DNA of 64,000 bases from Luteimonas sp. BLCC-B24 (GTDB taxonomy: Bacteria > Pseudomonadota > Gammaproteobacteria > Xanthomonadales > Xanthomonadaceae): assembly GCF_028550595.1 (NCBI RefSeq), contig NZ_JAQQGN010000004.1:1-64000 (forward strand), read 5' to 3'. This document shows, in pieces, positions 14,676 to 22,984 of the stretch. The position numbers and the translations under genes were made by a program. The notes under the pieces are model-generated. The model ran no database searches. It was not told where the DNA came from and saw only the letters and a list, made by a program, of their open reading frames with translations. Each line of letters begins with the position of its first letter. Within the stretch, counting starts at the first letter, position 1.

Positions 14676-16817
14676 ATGATCTTTGCCCGCGCGTTCCGAC
14701 CCCTGCTGGTCGGGGTTCTGCTGTCTCCGCTCGGCCTCGCGTCGGCCGCGCCGCCGCCGGCCAAGGTGCAGCCGGTCACCGACGACTACTACGGCACGCA
14801 GGTGACCGATCCCTATCGCTGGATGGAGAGCGGTCAGGATCCCGACTGGATGCCCTGGCTGAAGGCGCAGGCCTCGCACACGCAGGCGGTGTTCGCGGCG
14901 ATGCCGGGCCGCGCTGCCCTGCTGGCGGACGTGGCGCGACGTTCGGGCGAGATGACGTCGCTGGGCCGCGCGGAACTGGCCGGCGGTCGCGTGTTCCACG
15001 ACGTGCGCGCGGCCGGCGAGCAGGACGTCAAGCTGATGGTGCGCGAGGCGGACGGGCGCACCCGCGTGCTGCTGGATCCGACCACGCTCACGGGCCCGGA
15101 CGGGGACCAGGTGATCGATCGCTGGACGGCATCGCCCACGGGTCGGCACGTGCTGGTGGCGGTGTCGAAGCGTGGCACCGAGCTGTCCACGCTCCGTGTG
15201 GTGGACGTGGAGACCGGCGCGTTGCTGCCGCTGGCCATTCCGCGTGCCTGGATGATGGGCTGGACGCGCGACGGCGACGGCTTCAGCTATCTCGGGATGC
15301 AGGGTGAACCGGGCACGCCGTCGTACTACGTGGGCAACGAACCCCGCCTGCATCGCCTGGGCGCGGACGGGGAGGATGTCCTGCTCGCGCGGCGCGGCGA
15401 AGGCGGAATCACGGCGCGCGCCGAACAGTTCCTGCCGGTGGCGTTCGACGCGCGCAGCGACACGGCGCTGGCCTACGTGCGTGACGGTCGCAGCGAAATG
15501 GCCATCTACCGCGCCGATGCGGACGAGGCGATGACCGGCCGGGCGCACTGGACGCCGGTGGCCGGTTTCGACGATCTGGTGGTGGAGACCGCACTCGACG
15601 GCGACACGCTGTATCTGCTTTCGCGCAGCGGCGCTTCCAATGGCCGCGTGCTGCGGACCTCGGCATCGGCGCCCGATCTGAAGACGGCGCAGGCACTGCC
15701 GTTGCCGGCGACGTCGGTGATCGAATCCATTCTCGCGATCGATGGCGGCCTGCTGGTGCGCACCCTCGAGGGCCCCGCATCCGGGCTGTGGCGTGTGGAC
15801 GCCGGCGGCCGCGCCGTGCGGGTGGCGCTGCCGTTCGAAGGGCAGGTGTCGGCGGAGCATGGTGCGTCCGATGCGCCGCAGGCGCTGGTGACGATGACCG
15901 GCTGGTTCACGCCCGCCACCGCCTACCGGCTGGACCTGCGCGACGGCGGCCTGCAGGACCTGGCGCTGGTCCCGCCGCCGCCGTTCGACACCGCGGGCTA
16001 CGACGCGCGCCTGGGGACCGCCGTGGCGCGCGACGGCACACGCGTGCCGTACACGCTGGTGATGAAGACGGGCACCCAGCCCACGGCCGACACGCCCGTG
16101 CTGCTGGAAGCCTACGGCGCCTACGGGTACGCCGCGCTGCCGCGCTTCAGTGCGCGCATGCTCGCGTTTCTGGATCGAGGCGGCGTGTACGCGCTCGCCA
16201 ACGTCCGGGGCGGCGGTGAATTCGGACGCGACTGGCACTACGCGGGCAAGGCGGGCACGAAGGCCAACACCTGGCGCGATGCGATCGATGTGGCGCACCA
16301 CCTGGCGGCGGCGCAGGTGGGCTCGGCGCGCACCACCACCTTGATCGGCACCTCCGCCGGCGGCGTGATGGTGGGCAACGCGATCAACGAGCGACCGGAC
16401 CTGTTCGCCGGCGCGATCGCCAACGTGGGCTTCATGAACCCCGTGCGCTACGTGTCCGAGCAGAACTATGCCGACATCGAGGAGTGGGGCGGGCCGATCA
16501 CGGATGCCGCGTCGTTCCAGACGATGTATGCGCTGGATCCCTATCAGCACATCCGCCCGGGAACACGCTATCCGCCCGTGCTGGTGGTGTCCGGCCTCAA
16601 CGACCCGCGCGCGGCCACTTTCCACAGTGCCAAGTACGCGGCGCGACTCGCCGCCGCGCAGGGCGGCGAGGCGCCGGTGCTGTTGCGGCTGGATTTCGGC
16701 GCCGGCCACGGCATGGGGTCCAGCCGCAGCCAGCTCGACGACGTGTGGACGGACATCTACGCCTTCGCCCTGTCGCAGGGCGGTCGAGCGGAGTTCGCGA
16801 TGCCGCGAACGCGCTGA
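14676..16817 (+). CDS. Secreted prolyl oligopeptidase family serine peptidase, S9A (713 aa)
   Basis: A signal peptide (MIFARAFRPLLVGVLLSPLG, cleavage after ASA) precedes a beta-propeller region (about 70-430) and a C-terminal alpha/beta hydrolase domain. The catalytic residues are Ser560 in GTSAGG, Asp643 in SGLNDPR and His678 in GAGHGMG. The block ANVRGGGEFGRDWH is typical of S9A peptidases, which cleave short peptides after proline and exclude folded proteins. The nucleophile motif GTSAGG differs from the common GGSNGG. Length fits the family. A GGAG element stands eight bases before the ATG at 14676. Likely periplasmic peptide degradation. Confidence 0.9.
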   Translation: MIFARAFRPLLVGVLLSPLGLASAAPPPAKVQPVTDDYYGTQVTDPYRWMESGQDPDWMPWLKAQASHTQAVFAAMPGRAALLADVARRSGEMTSLGRAELAGGRVFHDVRAAGEQDVKLMVREADGRTRVLLDPTTLTGPDGDQVIDRWTASPTGRHVLVAVSKRGTELSTLRVVDVETGALLPLAIPRAWMMGWTRDGDGFSYLGMQGEPGTPSYYVGNEPRLHRLGADGEDVLLARRGEGGITARAEQFLPVAFDARSDTALAYVRDGRSEMAIYRADADEAMTGRAHWTPVAGFDDLVVETALDGDTLYLLSRSGASNGRVLRTSASAPDLKTAQALPLPATSVIESILAIDGGLLVRTLEGPASGLWRVDAGGRAVRVALPFEGQVSAEHGASDAPQALVTMTGWFTPATAYRLDLRDGGLQDLALVPPPPFDTAGYDARLGTAVARDGTRVPYTLVMKTGTQPTADTPVLLEAYGAYGYAALPRFSARMLAFLDRGGVYALANVRGGGEFGRDWHYAGKAGTKANTWRDAIDVAHHLAAAQVGSARTTTLIGTSAGGVMVGNAINERPDLFAGAIANVGFMNPVRYVSEQNYADIEEWGGPITDAASFQTMYALDPYQHIRPGTRYPPVLVVSGLNDPRAATFHSAKYAARLAAAQGGEAPVLLRLDFGAGHGMGSSRSQLDDVWTDIYAFALSQGGRAEFAMPRTR

Positions 16818-17172
16818 CGCTTCGACGCATGCGAGCCGCGCCCTGGTGGACGGCGTCGCCGGGCGCACGGCCGTCGAAGCGGGGCCTGTGCACGCGAGGC
16901 AGTGCGCGAACGGTCCGCAGCCCACCGGGGGTGTCCGCGCTGCGTCGCCGTGCGTGGGCAGATCCGGTTCGGTGCGCGTGCGAGGCCGGGGCGCCCCTCC
17001 GGGATCCAATGCCCGCCCGTCGCCATGTCGGCGGCATCCGATACGTGCGGCCGGCCTGCGCCCGATCGGCCTCCTGCGCAACGGACCGAAGGCGCGATGC
17101 AGACACGTCAGGCACGTGCGTGCGCCGGATCCTCCGCTGCGTGCGCCCGTGCCGGGGCGCGGTACTACGGCG
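16818..17172. other. Convergent intergenic region, no gene seen
   Basis: These 355 bases lie between the stops of the peptidase and the FAD monooxygenase. No terminator with a clear T-tract and no credible coding frame were found. Confidence 0.5.
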
Positions 17173-18375
17173 TCATCCAGCCCGTGACCCCGTGTCGTAA
17201 CGCGACAGGTCCGGCGCGTCCAGGGTGCTGTTGGACAGCTTCGCCGTCACCGAGCGCGCGGTCGGCGTGGTGGCCAGCTTGAGCGCCCCGTGCAGCAGCG
17301 CCACGCCCGGGCGGCTGTGCGGGTTCATCAGTCGCGGAGCGATCTTCGGCACGCCCTGGCCTTTAGCCACCATCGGGCGCATCGCGGCCTCGTACGCGGC
17401 CAGTGCGTCCTGCGGTGACGCGTGCAACGCCAGTTCGCCGGCCAGCACGTAGGCGCCGGTGACGGCGAGGGTGGCGCCGATGCCGCCGAGCGGCGTCACG
17501 CACCAGGCGGCATCGCCGGTGAGCACCACGCGGCCGGTGTGCCAGCGCGGCAGCTGCACCTGGCGCAGCACCTCGAAATAGAAATCGTCGGCGTCGTCCA
17601 TGCCGGCCAGCACGCGTCCGGCTTCCCAACCGGCGTCGGCGAAGCGCGCGTGCAGCCAGCGCTTCTGGCGGGCTTCGCCCCAGTCCTGCTCGCCTTCGGG
17701 CGCTTTCTGCAGCGACAGCATCGCGCGCGTGGTGCCATGCCGGTCGGGACGCAGGTGGATGCTGCGCCCCTCGCTGGCGTGGTACCAGCGCCAGCGGCGG
17801 TCGTCGTCGGCGGTGCGCGGAATGGTGAAGTAGGCCAGGGTCATGTCCAGCCAGCGCGGGTCGTTCTCGCCCGGAAACAGCCGCTCGCGCGTCTGCGAGC
17901 CGACGCCCTCGGCCACGACGACGAGGTCGTAGCGTGCGCGGGCGCCGCTGTCGAAGGTGACGTCGACGCCGTCGCCATCGTCGTCGAGTCCGGCGATGCG
18001 GTCGTCGAAGCGGTACCCGGCGCGGTCGCGGGCGGCGTCGTACAGCAGCCGGGCGAGATCACCGCGCAGGATCTCGAGCTCGGCGGTGGGGCCGTCGCCC
18101 TCGACGTCGTCGGTCATGATCTCGGCCACGGTTCCGCCGTCGGCATCCACCCAGGCGGTGCCTTCCTCACCGGTGCCAGCGTGGAGCGCAGCCTGTTCGA
18201 GATCCAGCCGGCGCAACACCTCGCGCCCCACGTCGCGGATGTCGACGTTCTGGCCGCCATCGCGGAAGGCGGGGGCCCGTTCGACGACGGTGACGGTGAA
18301 GCCGGCGCGGGCCAGGGCCAGCGCGGCGGCATTGCCGGCGATGCTGGCGCCGCTGACGAGGATGTGGCGTGGCAT
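17173..18375 (-). CDS. FAD-dependent aromatic-type monooxygenase (400 aa)
   Basis: The N-terminal ILVSGASIAGNAAALALA is the dinucleotide-binding fold (GxSIAG variant) of class A flavin monooxygenases. LTGDAAWCVTPLGGIGATLA is the FAD ribityl-binding GD motif near residue 290, and the central DLVVVAEGVGSQTR also fits. Such enzymes hydroxylate small aromatic or polyketide-like substrates with NAD(P)H and oxygen; TetX-type members inactivate drugs. The substrate here is unknown. The gene is on the same strand as the LysR gene upstream, with 189 bases between. Confidence 0.85.
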   Translation of the reverse strand: MPRHILVSGASIAGNAAALALARAGFTVTVVERAPAFRDGGQNVDIRDVGREVLRRLDLEQAALHAGTGEEGTAWVDADGGTVAEIMTDDVEGDGPTAELEILRGDLARLLYDAARDRAGYRFDDRIAGLDDDGDGVDVTFDSGARARYDLVVVAEGVGSQTRERLFPGENDPRWLDMTLAYFTIPRTADDDRRWRWYHASEGRSIHLRPDRHGTTRAMLSLQKAPEGEQDWGEARQKRWLHARFADAGWEAGRVLAGMDDADDFYFEVLRQVQLPRWHTGRVVLTGDAAWCVTPLGGIGATLAVTGAYVLAGELALHASPQDALAAYEAAMRPMVAKGQGVPKIAPRLMNPHSRPGVALLHGALKLATTPTARSVTAKLSNSTLDAPDLSRYDTGSRAG

Positions 18376-18564
18376 GGGAGCTCCGCTGTGACGAGACCGC
18401 GCAGCATCGGCGCCGTGCGCGAGTTGCGTCGTGAAGGCGGCGCAGGCGCACCGGTGGTCAGGAGCCGCGGACCGCCGGGCCCGGCGTCGACACTGTGCGT
18501 CGCATACCGCAGGTCGCGTGCGAGCAGGCCGGCAGTCGGCTTTGGCCGGCGTCGCGCTCCGCGT

Positions 18565-19464
18565 TTACGCCGCGGCGCCCACCTCGCGCAGCACGGCGAT
18601 GAACGCGCGCAGCGGGCCGGGGACCTGGCGATGGCTGGCGTAGTACAGGCACAGGCCCGGCCACGGCGGGCTCCAGTCGACGAGCAGCTGCACGAGGCGG
18701 CCGTCGTCGAGGGCCGCGCGGGCGAAACTGTCGGGCACGTACGCGATGCCCAGGCCGTCGATCGCGGCCTCCACCATCAGTTCGCTGTCGTCCAGGCTGA
18801 GGCTGCCGGGCACGTCCAGTGCCAGCTGCGCGGCGCCGTTCTCGAACTCCCAGCGATACCGCTTGCCACTGGGCAGGCGCTGGCGGATGCAGCTGTGTTC
18901 CATCAGCGCGTGCGGCGTGGCCGGCACCCCGGCGGCCGCCAGATAGGCCGGTGCGGCGACCGCCACGAAGCGCACCTCGGGGCCGAACGGCACGGCGATC
19001 ATGTCGCGCGGAACGGCTTCGGCCAGGCGCACACCGGCATCGAAGCCCTCGGCGACGATGTCGACCAGGCTGCCCTCGGTGACCAGATCCAGCGCGACGC
19101 GCGGATGCCGTTGCCGGTAGACCGGCACCGCGTGCTGCAGCAGCCAGCGGGCGCCGCCACGGTTGGTGTTGATGCGCAGGGTGCCGGCGAGTTCGTCCTC
19201 GCCGTGACGGGCGGCGTCCAGCGCCTCGTCCAGTGCCTGCAGCACCGGCGTGAGCCGTTGCAGCAGCTGCGCACCGGCCTCGGTGAGCGCGACGCTGCGC
19301 GTGGTCCGGTGCAGCAGGCGCACGCCGAGCCGGCGCTCCAGCCCCTTCACCGCGTGGCTGAGCGAGGAGCGCGATACGCCCAGGGCATCGGCCGCCTTCT
19401 GGAAGCTGCGGTGATGGGCGACGCGTGCGAACGCGCGCAGGTCGGGCAGGGAGATATCGGCCAT
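18565..19464 (-). CDS. LysR-family transcriptional regulator (299 aa)
   Basis: Residues 1-60 are the winged HTH ([20 protein letters not shown], then [20 protein letters not shown]). The rest is the periplasmic-binding-like effector domain of standard length. It is transcribed away from the SDR gene at 19563 with 98 bases between, the classic arrangement in which a LysR protein controls its divergent neighbour and itself. Confidence 0.95.
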   Translation of the reverse strand: MADISLPDLRAFARVAHHRSFQKAADALGVSRSSLSHAVKGLERRLGVRLLHRTTRSVALTEAGAQLLQRLTPVLQALDEALDAARHGEDELAGTLRINTNRGGARWLLQHAVPVYRQRHPRVALDLVTEGSLVDIVAEGFDAGVRLAEAVPRDMIAVPFGPEVRFVAVAAPAYLAAAGVPATPHALMEHSCIRQRLPSGKRYRWEFENGAAQLALDVPGSLSLDDSELMVEAAIDGLGIAYVPDSFARAALDDGRLVQLLVDWSPPWPGLCLYYASHRQVPGPLRAFIAVLREVGAAA

Positions 19465-19562
19465 TGGTGAAGATTACGCACGGGCCCATTCGGAGTGGTG
19501 GGGCTTATCGTGCCGGGCGTCCGTGCCTACGGTGTGGTGACCTCCACACAGGACGTTCCGAC

Positions 19563-20387
19563 ATGAAAACCTGGTTGATCACGGGTGCTTCCTCCGGCCT
19601 CGGCTTGCACATGACCACGCAGCTGCTCGCACGCGGCGACCGGGTGGTGGCGTGCGGCCGGCGCACGGCGCCGTTCGACGCGCTGCGCCCGGCCGCAGGG
19701 GATCGCCTGCGCGTGGCGTGTTTCGACATGACCGACACCGAGGCGCTGCGGCGCGAGGTGGATGCGGCGTTCGCGGCGCTGGGGCGGATCGACACGGTGG
19801 TGAGCAACGCCGGCTACGGCCTGTTCGGCGCGGCTGAAGAGGTGAGCGATGCCCAGATCGCGCGGCAGATCGCGACCAATCTGACCGGCTCGATCCAGCT
19901 GGTGCGCGCGGTGCTGCCGCATCTGCGCGCGCAGGGTGGCGGTCGCATCCTGCAGGTGTCGTCCGAAGGCGGGCAGACCACCTATCCCGGCTTCAGTCTG
20001 TACCACGCCACCAAGTGGGGCATCGAAGGCTTCCTCGACGCGGTGGCCCAGGAGGTGGCGCCGTTCGGCATCGATGTCGTGATCGCCGAGCCGGGGCCCA
20101 CCGACACCGGCTTCGGCGGCGGCCTGGACCACGCGACGCCGCTGCCCGATTACGCGGCCACGCCGGCCGGCGACGTGCGGCGCGCGATCATCGATGGCGG
20201 GTTCGACATCCGTGGTGACGCCGAGCGCACCGCGGCGGCGATGCTCCAGGTGGCGGACATGGCGAGCCCGCGGCGGCGGATCGCGCTGGGCAGCCTCGCG
20301 TATGCCAACATCCGGCGTGCGCTCGATGCGCGTCTGGACGATCTGCATGCGCAGCAGGCGCTGACCCTGTCGGCGGACCGCACGTGA
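19563..20387 (+). CDS. Classical short-chain dehydrogenase/reductase (274 aa)
   Basis: TGASSGLG (7-14) binds the cofactor, NAG (82-84) is the structural motif, and S133/S134, Y147 and K151 supply the catalytic triad. Arg-rich residues after the first strand (CGRRT) suggest NADP(H). The substrate is unknown; the family reduces small carbonyls. It is likely regulated by the divergent LysR gene and shares a GTGA overlap with the lipocalin-like gene downstream. Confidence 0.9.
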   Translation: MKTWLITGASSGLGLHMTTQLLARGDRVVACGRRTAPFDALRPAAGDRLRVACFDMTDTEALRREVDAAFAALGRIDTVVSNAGYGLFGAAEEVSDAQIARQIATNLTGSIQLVRAVLPHLRAQGGGRILQVSSEGGQTTYPGFSLYHATKWGIEGFLDAVAQEVAPFGIDVVIAEPGPTDTGFGGGLDHATPLPDYAATPAGDVRRAIIDGGFDIRGDAERTAAAMLQVADMASPRRRIALGSLAYANIRRALDARLDDLHAQQALTLSADRT

Positions 20388-20887
20388 GGGCGGCGGTGCT
20401 CGCGGCCCTGTTGGCGCTGCCGGTGCTGGCCGCGGCGGAGGCGGGCGGACCGACCCAGGCACCGCGCAACGAGATCGCAGGGACCTGGCGCATGGTGTCG
20501 GCCACGCTGGAGCAGGACGGTCGCATCGAGCGGCCCTACGGCCAGCGCCCCGGTGGCCTGCTGGTATTCACCGAGGACATGCATTTCGTCGAGGTGCTGA
20601 CCGATCGCGATGCGCCGCGTTTCGCCTCCGACGCACGCGGCGGCGGCAGCGATGCGGAGAACCGGCGTGCGATGGCGACGAGTATCGGCTTCTACGGTAC
20701 CTACACCGTGGATGCACAGGGTCGCTTCAGCGGCAACCGGGTGGAGGGCGCCACGTTCCCCAACTGGGTCGACGCGGTGCGCACCACGCAGCAGTTGCAG
20801 CTCACCGTGGAGGGGGATCGTCTGCTCGAGCAGTTCGTGCGCCCCGACGGTGGCCGCGTGCGCGCGGAATTCGTGCGGGTGCGATGA
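20384..20887 (+). CDS. Exported lipocalin-like domain protein (167 aa, GTG start)
   Basis: The GTG start overlaps the SDR stop by four bases, giving coupled translation. A signal peptide (ending in AAAEA) precedes the lipocalin-like block GTWRMVSATLEQDG, with YGQRPGGLLVFTEDMHFVEVL and the closing FVRPDGGRVRAEFVRV. Proteins of this small barrel family probably bind hydrophobic ligands; function is unproven. A paralogous protein without signal peptide is encoded at 60369. Pairing with an SDR suggests binding of a substrate or product of that enzyme. Confidence 0.8.
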   Translation: MRAAVLAALLALPVLAAAEAGGPTQAPRNEIAGTWRMVSATLEQDGRIERPYGQRPGGLLVFTEDMHFVEVLTDRDAPRFASDARGGGSDAENRRAMATSIGFYGTYTVDAQGRFSGNRVEGATFPNWVDAVRTTQQLQLTVEGDRLLEQFVRPDGGRVRAEFVRVR

Positions 20888-20991
20888 CCCGGGGCGTCGG
20901 CGCGAGGTCGCCGCTGCGGCGACGGCGCGCGCCGTCGTCATGAGCATGCGGCGCACGGAACCCGGCATCGCCGCGCCGCCACGCCGATCGA

Positions 20992-21768
20992 CTACAGCGC
21001 CGGGTGCACGCCGCGCAGCTCGGCCAGGAACGCCTGCGGCGTGGCGCCGGCGATGGCGTGGAACTCGGCGATCAGATGCGCCTGATCGTAGTAGCCGACA
21101 TCGGCGGCGAGCGCCGCCCAGTGGGGCGGCGCCGCGCGCGCCGCGTGCACGGCGTGCTCGAACCGCTTGAGCCGCGCATAGGTCTTGGGCCCGACGCCGA
21201 GCGCATGCCGCACCATGCGTCGCAGCTGGCGTTCGCTGATGCCCAGATCGCGTGCGACCGTGGCGACACTCGCCACCTGCAACCGGGCCAGCGCGGCGCG
21301 CAACCCCGGCGACGGCGCCGGGACGTGGTGTCGTGCCGATGCCTGCGCCGACAGCGCGCCGCCCAGCATCCTGCCGGCCGCGTGTGCGTCGGGCGCGTCG
21401 ACGAGGCCCTCCAGCAGGCGCTGCGTGGCGGCCCGGCCCCACAGATCCTCCAGCGGCAGGACGCGTCCGGCGAGCGCATCGGCCGGCAGCCCCAGCACGC
21501 GCGCGCCCAGCCCGGGTTGCAGACGGGCGAGCACCGCCTGCTGACCACCACGAACGAATTTGCGCTGGACCTGCGTGCGCGCGCCCATCGCATGGACATC
21601 GACGCCGCCGGGCAGCGCCGGGCCGAAGCGCACGACCACCTGCGCCTCCGCCCGCGGCACGGCGACGCGGCGCATGTCGCCGGCAAAACGCGCGACCGTC
21701 AGGGCCTGGACCGGATGCGGGCCGTCGTGCGCGCAGGCGACGTCGGCGAGGGAAGGAGCGGTCGACAT
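20992..21768 (-). CDS. AraC-family transcriptional regulator (258 aa)
   Basis: The C-terminal 90 residues hold two helix-turn-helix units: VATVARDLGISERQLRRMVR, and ALAADVGYYDQAHLIAEFHA followed by GATPQAFL, as in AraC/XylS regulators. The N-terminal sensing part is not recognisable. The start at 21768 gives the usual length. It diverges from the epimerase gene at 21866 with 97 bases between, the likely target. Confidence 0.9.
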   Translation of the reverse strand: MSTAPSLADVACAHDGPHPVQALTVARFAGDMRRVAVPRAEAQVVVRFGPALPGGVDVHAMGARTQVQRKFVRGGQQAVLARLQPGLGARVLGLPADALAGRVLPLEDLWGRAATQRLLEGLVDAPDAHAAGRMLGGALSAQASARHHVPAPSPGLRAALARLQVASVATVARDLGISERQLRRMVRHALGVGPKTYARLKRFEHAVHAARAAPPHWAALAADVGYYDQAHLIAEFHAIAGATPQAFLAELRGVHPAL

Positions 21769-21865
21769 GGACTTATTGTTCCGGCCGCTTCGCCGCCGAT
21801 GCAATCGCCGCGTCGATGTCCGTTTTTTCCAATGCGGCGCGCATCGCGCGCCCTATCGTGACGGC

Positions 21866-22696
21866 ATGGACATTCTGATCACCGGTGCAACCGGAAAAGT
21901 GGGAAGCAGACTCGCGAAGCGGCTGGTGCAGCAGGGGCATGCGGTGCGTGCCCTGGTGCGCGACCCGGCACGCGCCCTCGAGCTGTCGGAGCACGGCATC
22001 GCGCTGGTGTCGGGCGATCTGATGCAGCCCGCCTCCCTGCCAGCCGCCGTGCAGGGCATGCAGGCCGTCGTGCATTGCGCCGCGTTCTTCCGCGGCGCCA
22101 CGCCGGAGCAGGCGCATGCGGTGAACAACGCCGGCACCCGGCATCTGGCGCAAGCGGCGCGGGCGGCGGGCGCCGGCCGCTTCGTGTTCACCAGCACCGG
22201 CCTGGTCTACGGCCCGAACGGCGGCGCGCCGGCGCGCGAGGACGACGCGTGCGCGCCGGTGGACGCGTATCCGCAGAGCAAGCTGGACGCCGAGCGCATG
22301 TTGCTGGCCATCGAGGGCCTCGACGTGCGCATCCTGCGCCTGCCGTTCGTCTACGGCGACGGCGACCCGCACATCGAGGACGTGTTGCCGTTCATGCGCA
22401 CCTTCGCGCCGGCCCAGCGCATGTCCATCGGCCATCACGCCGATGTCGCCCAGGCGGTGGCGCGCCTGCTCGACGCGCCTGCGCCCGCGCACCGCATCTA
22501 CAACGTCACCGACGACGAGGCGCCTGATCTGGCCACGTTGTTCGCGTCCGTGGGCCATCCGCCGCCCGACGGCAGCACCCCGGACCGCGGACAGGCGTTC
22601 GCCGCCGTTCTGGACGGTCGTCGTCTGCGCGAGGACCTGGGCTTCCGGCCCTTGTATCCACGCCTGGCCGATGCGGTGGCGGCGGGACAGGCCTGA
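21866..22696 (+). CDS. NAD(P)-dependent epimerase/dehydratase, extended SDR (276 aa)
   Basis: ITGATGKVG (5-13) is the cofactor loop, and Y135-PQS-K139 is the catalytic pair. TSTGLVYGP and RLPFVYGDGDP are typical of sugar-nucleotide epimerase-like SDRs. It is somewhat short for a true UDP-sugar enzyme. Substrate unknown. It is divergent from and probably regulated by the AraC-type protein. Confidence 0.85.
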   Translation: MDILITGATGKVGSRLAKRLVQQGHAVRALVRDPARALELSEHGIALVSGDLMQPASLPAAVQGMQAVVHCAAFFRGATPEQAHAVNNAGTRHLAQAARAAGAGRFVFTSTGLVYGPNGGAPAREDDACAPVDAYPQSKLDAERMLLAIEGLDVRILRLPFVYGDGDPHIEDVLPFMRTFAPAQRMSIGHHADVAQAVARLLDAPAPAHRIYNVTDDEAPDLATLFASVGHPPPDGSTPDRGQAFAAVLDGRRLREDLGFRPLYPRLADAVAAGQA

Positions 22697-22984
22697 CCGC
22701 GTTCGCCGCTCGACGAGGCGCCCGCGCGTTCGGGCCGGGCGTCAGCGCAGGCCTGTGCGGGAAGGGGCGCACGGTTCCGCAGACCCACGCTGTGCCAGGC
22801 CCGACGGGTGTGGGAGGTGGCCCGGGTCGTCGGGGCCGGAGACACGTCGCGCGACGGTCTGCGCGGCCCGCCGCTGGCGTCGGGCACGCCCCGGCGGCGC
22901 GTGCCGGCGCGCTGCACCGAGGCCGGCATGCGCGCCGATGGCGCAGGCACCGGTGCGTGCTCGCCTGGATGCGCCGCGCCGCGC

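Noticed and set aside
14556..17081. A minus-strand frame of about 840 codons
   Set aside because: Antisense to the prolyl oligopeptidase gene, whose catalytic triad is intact.
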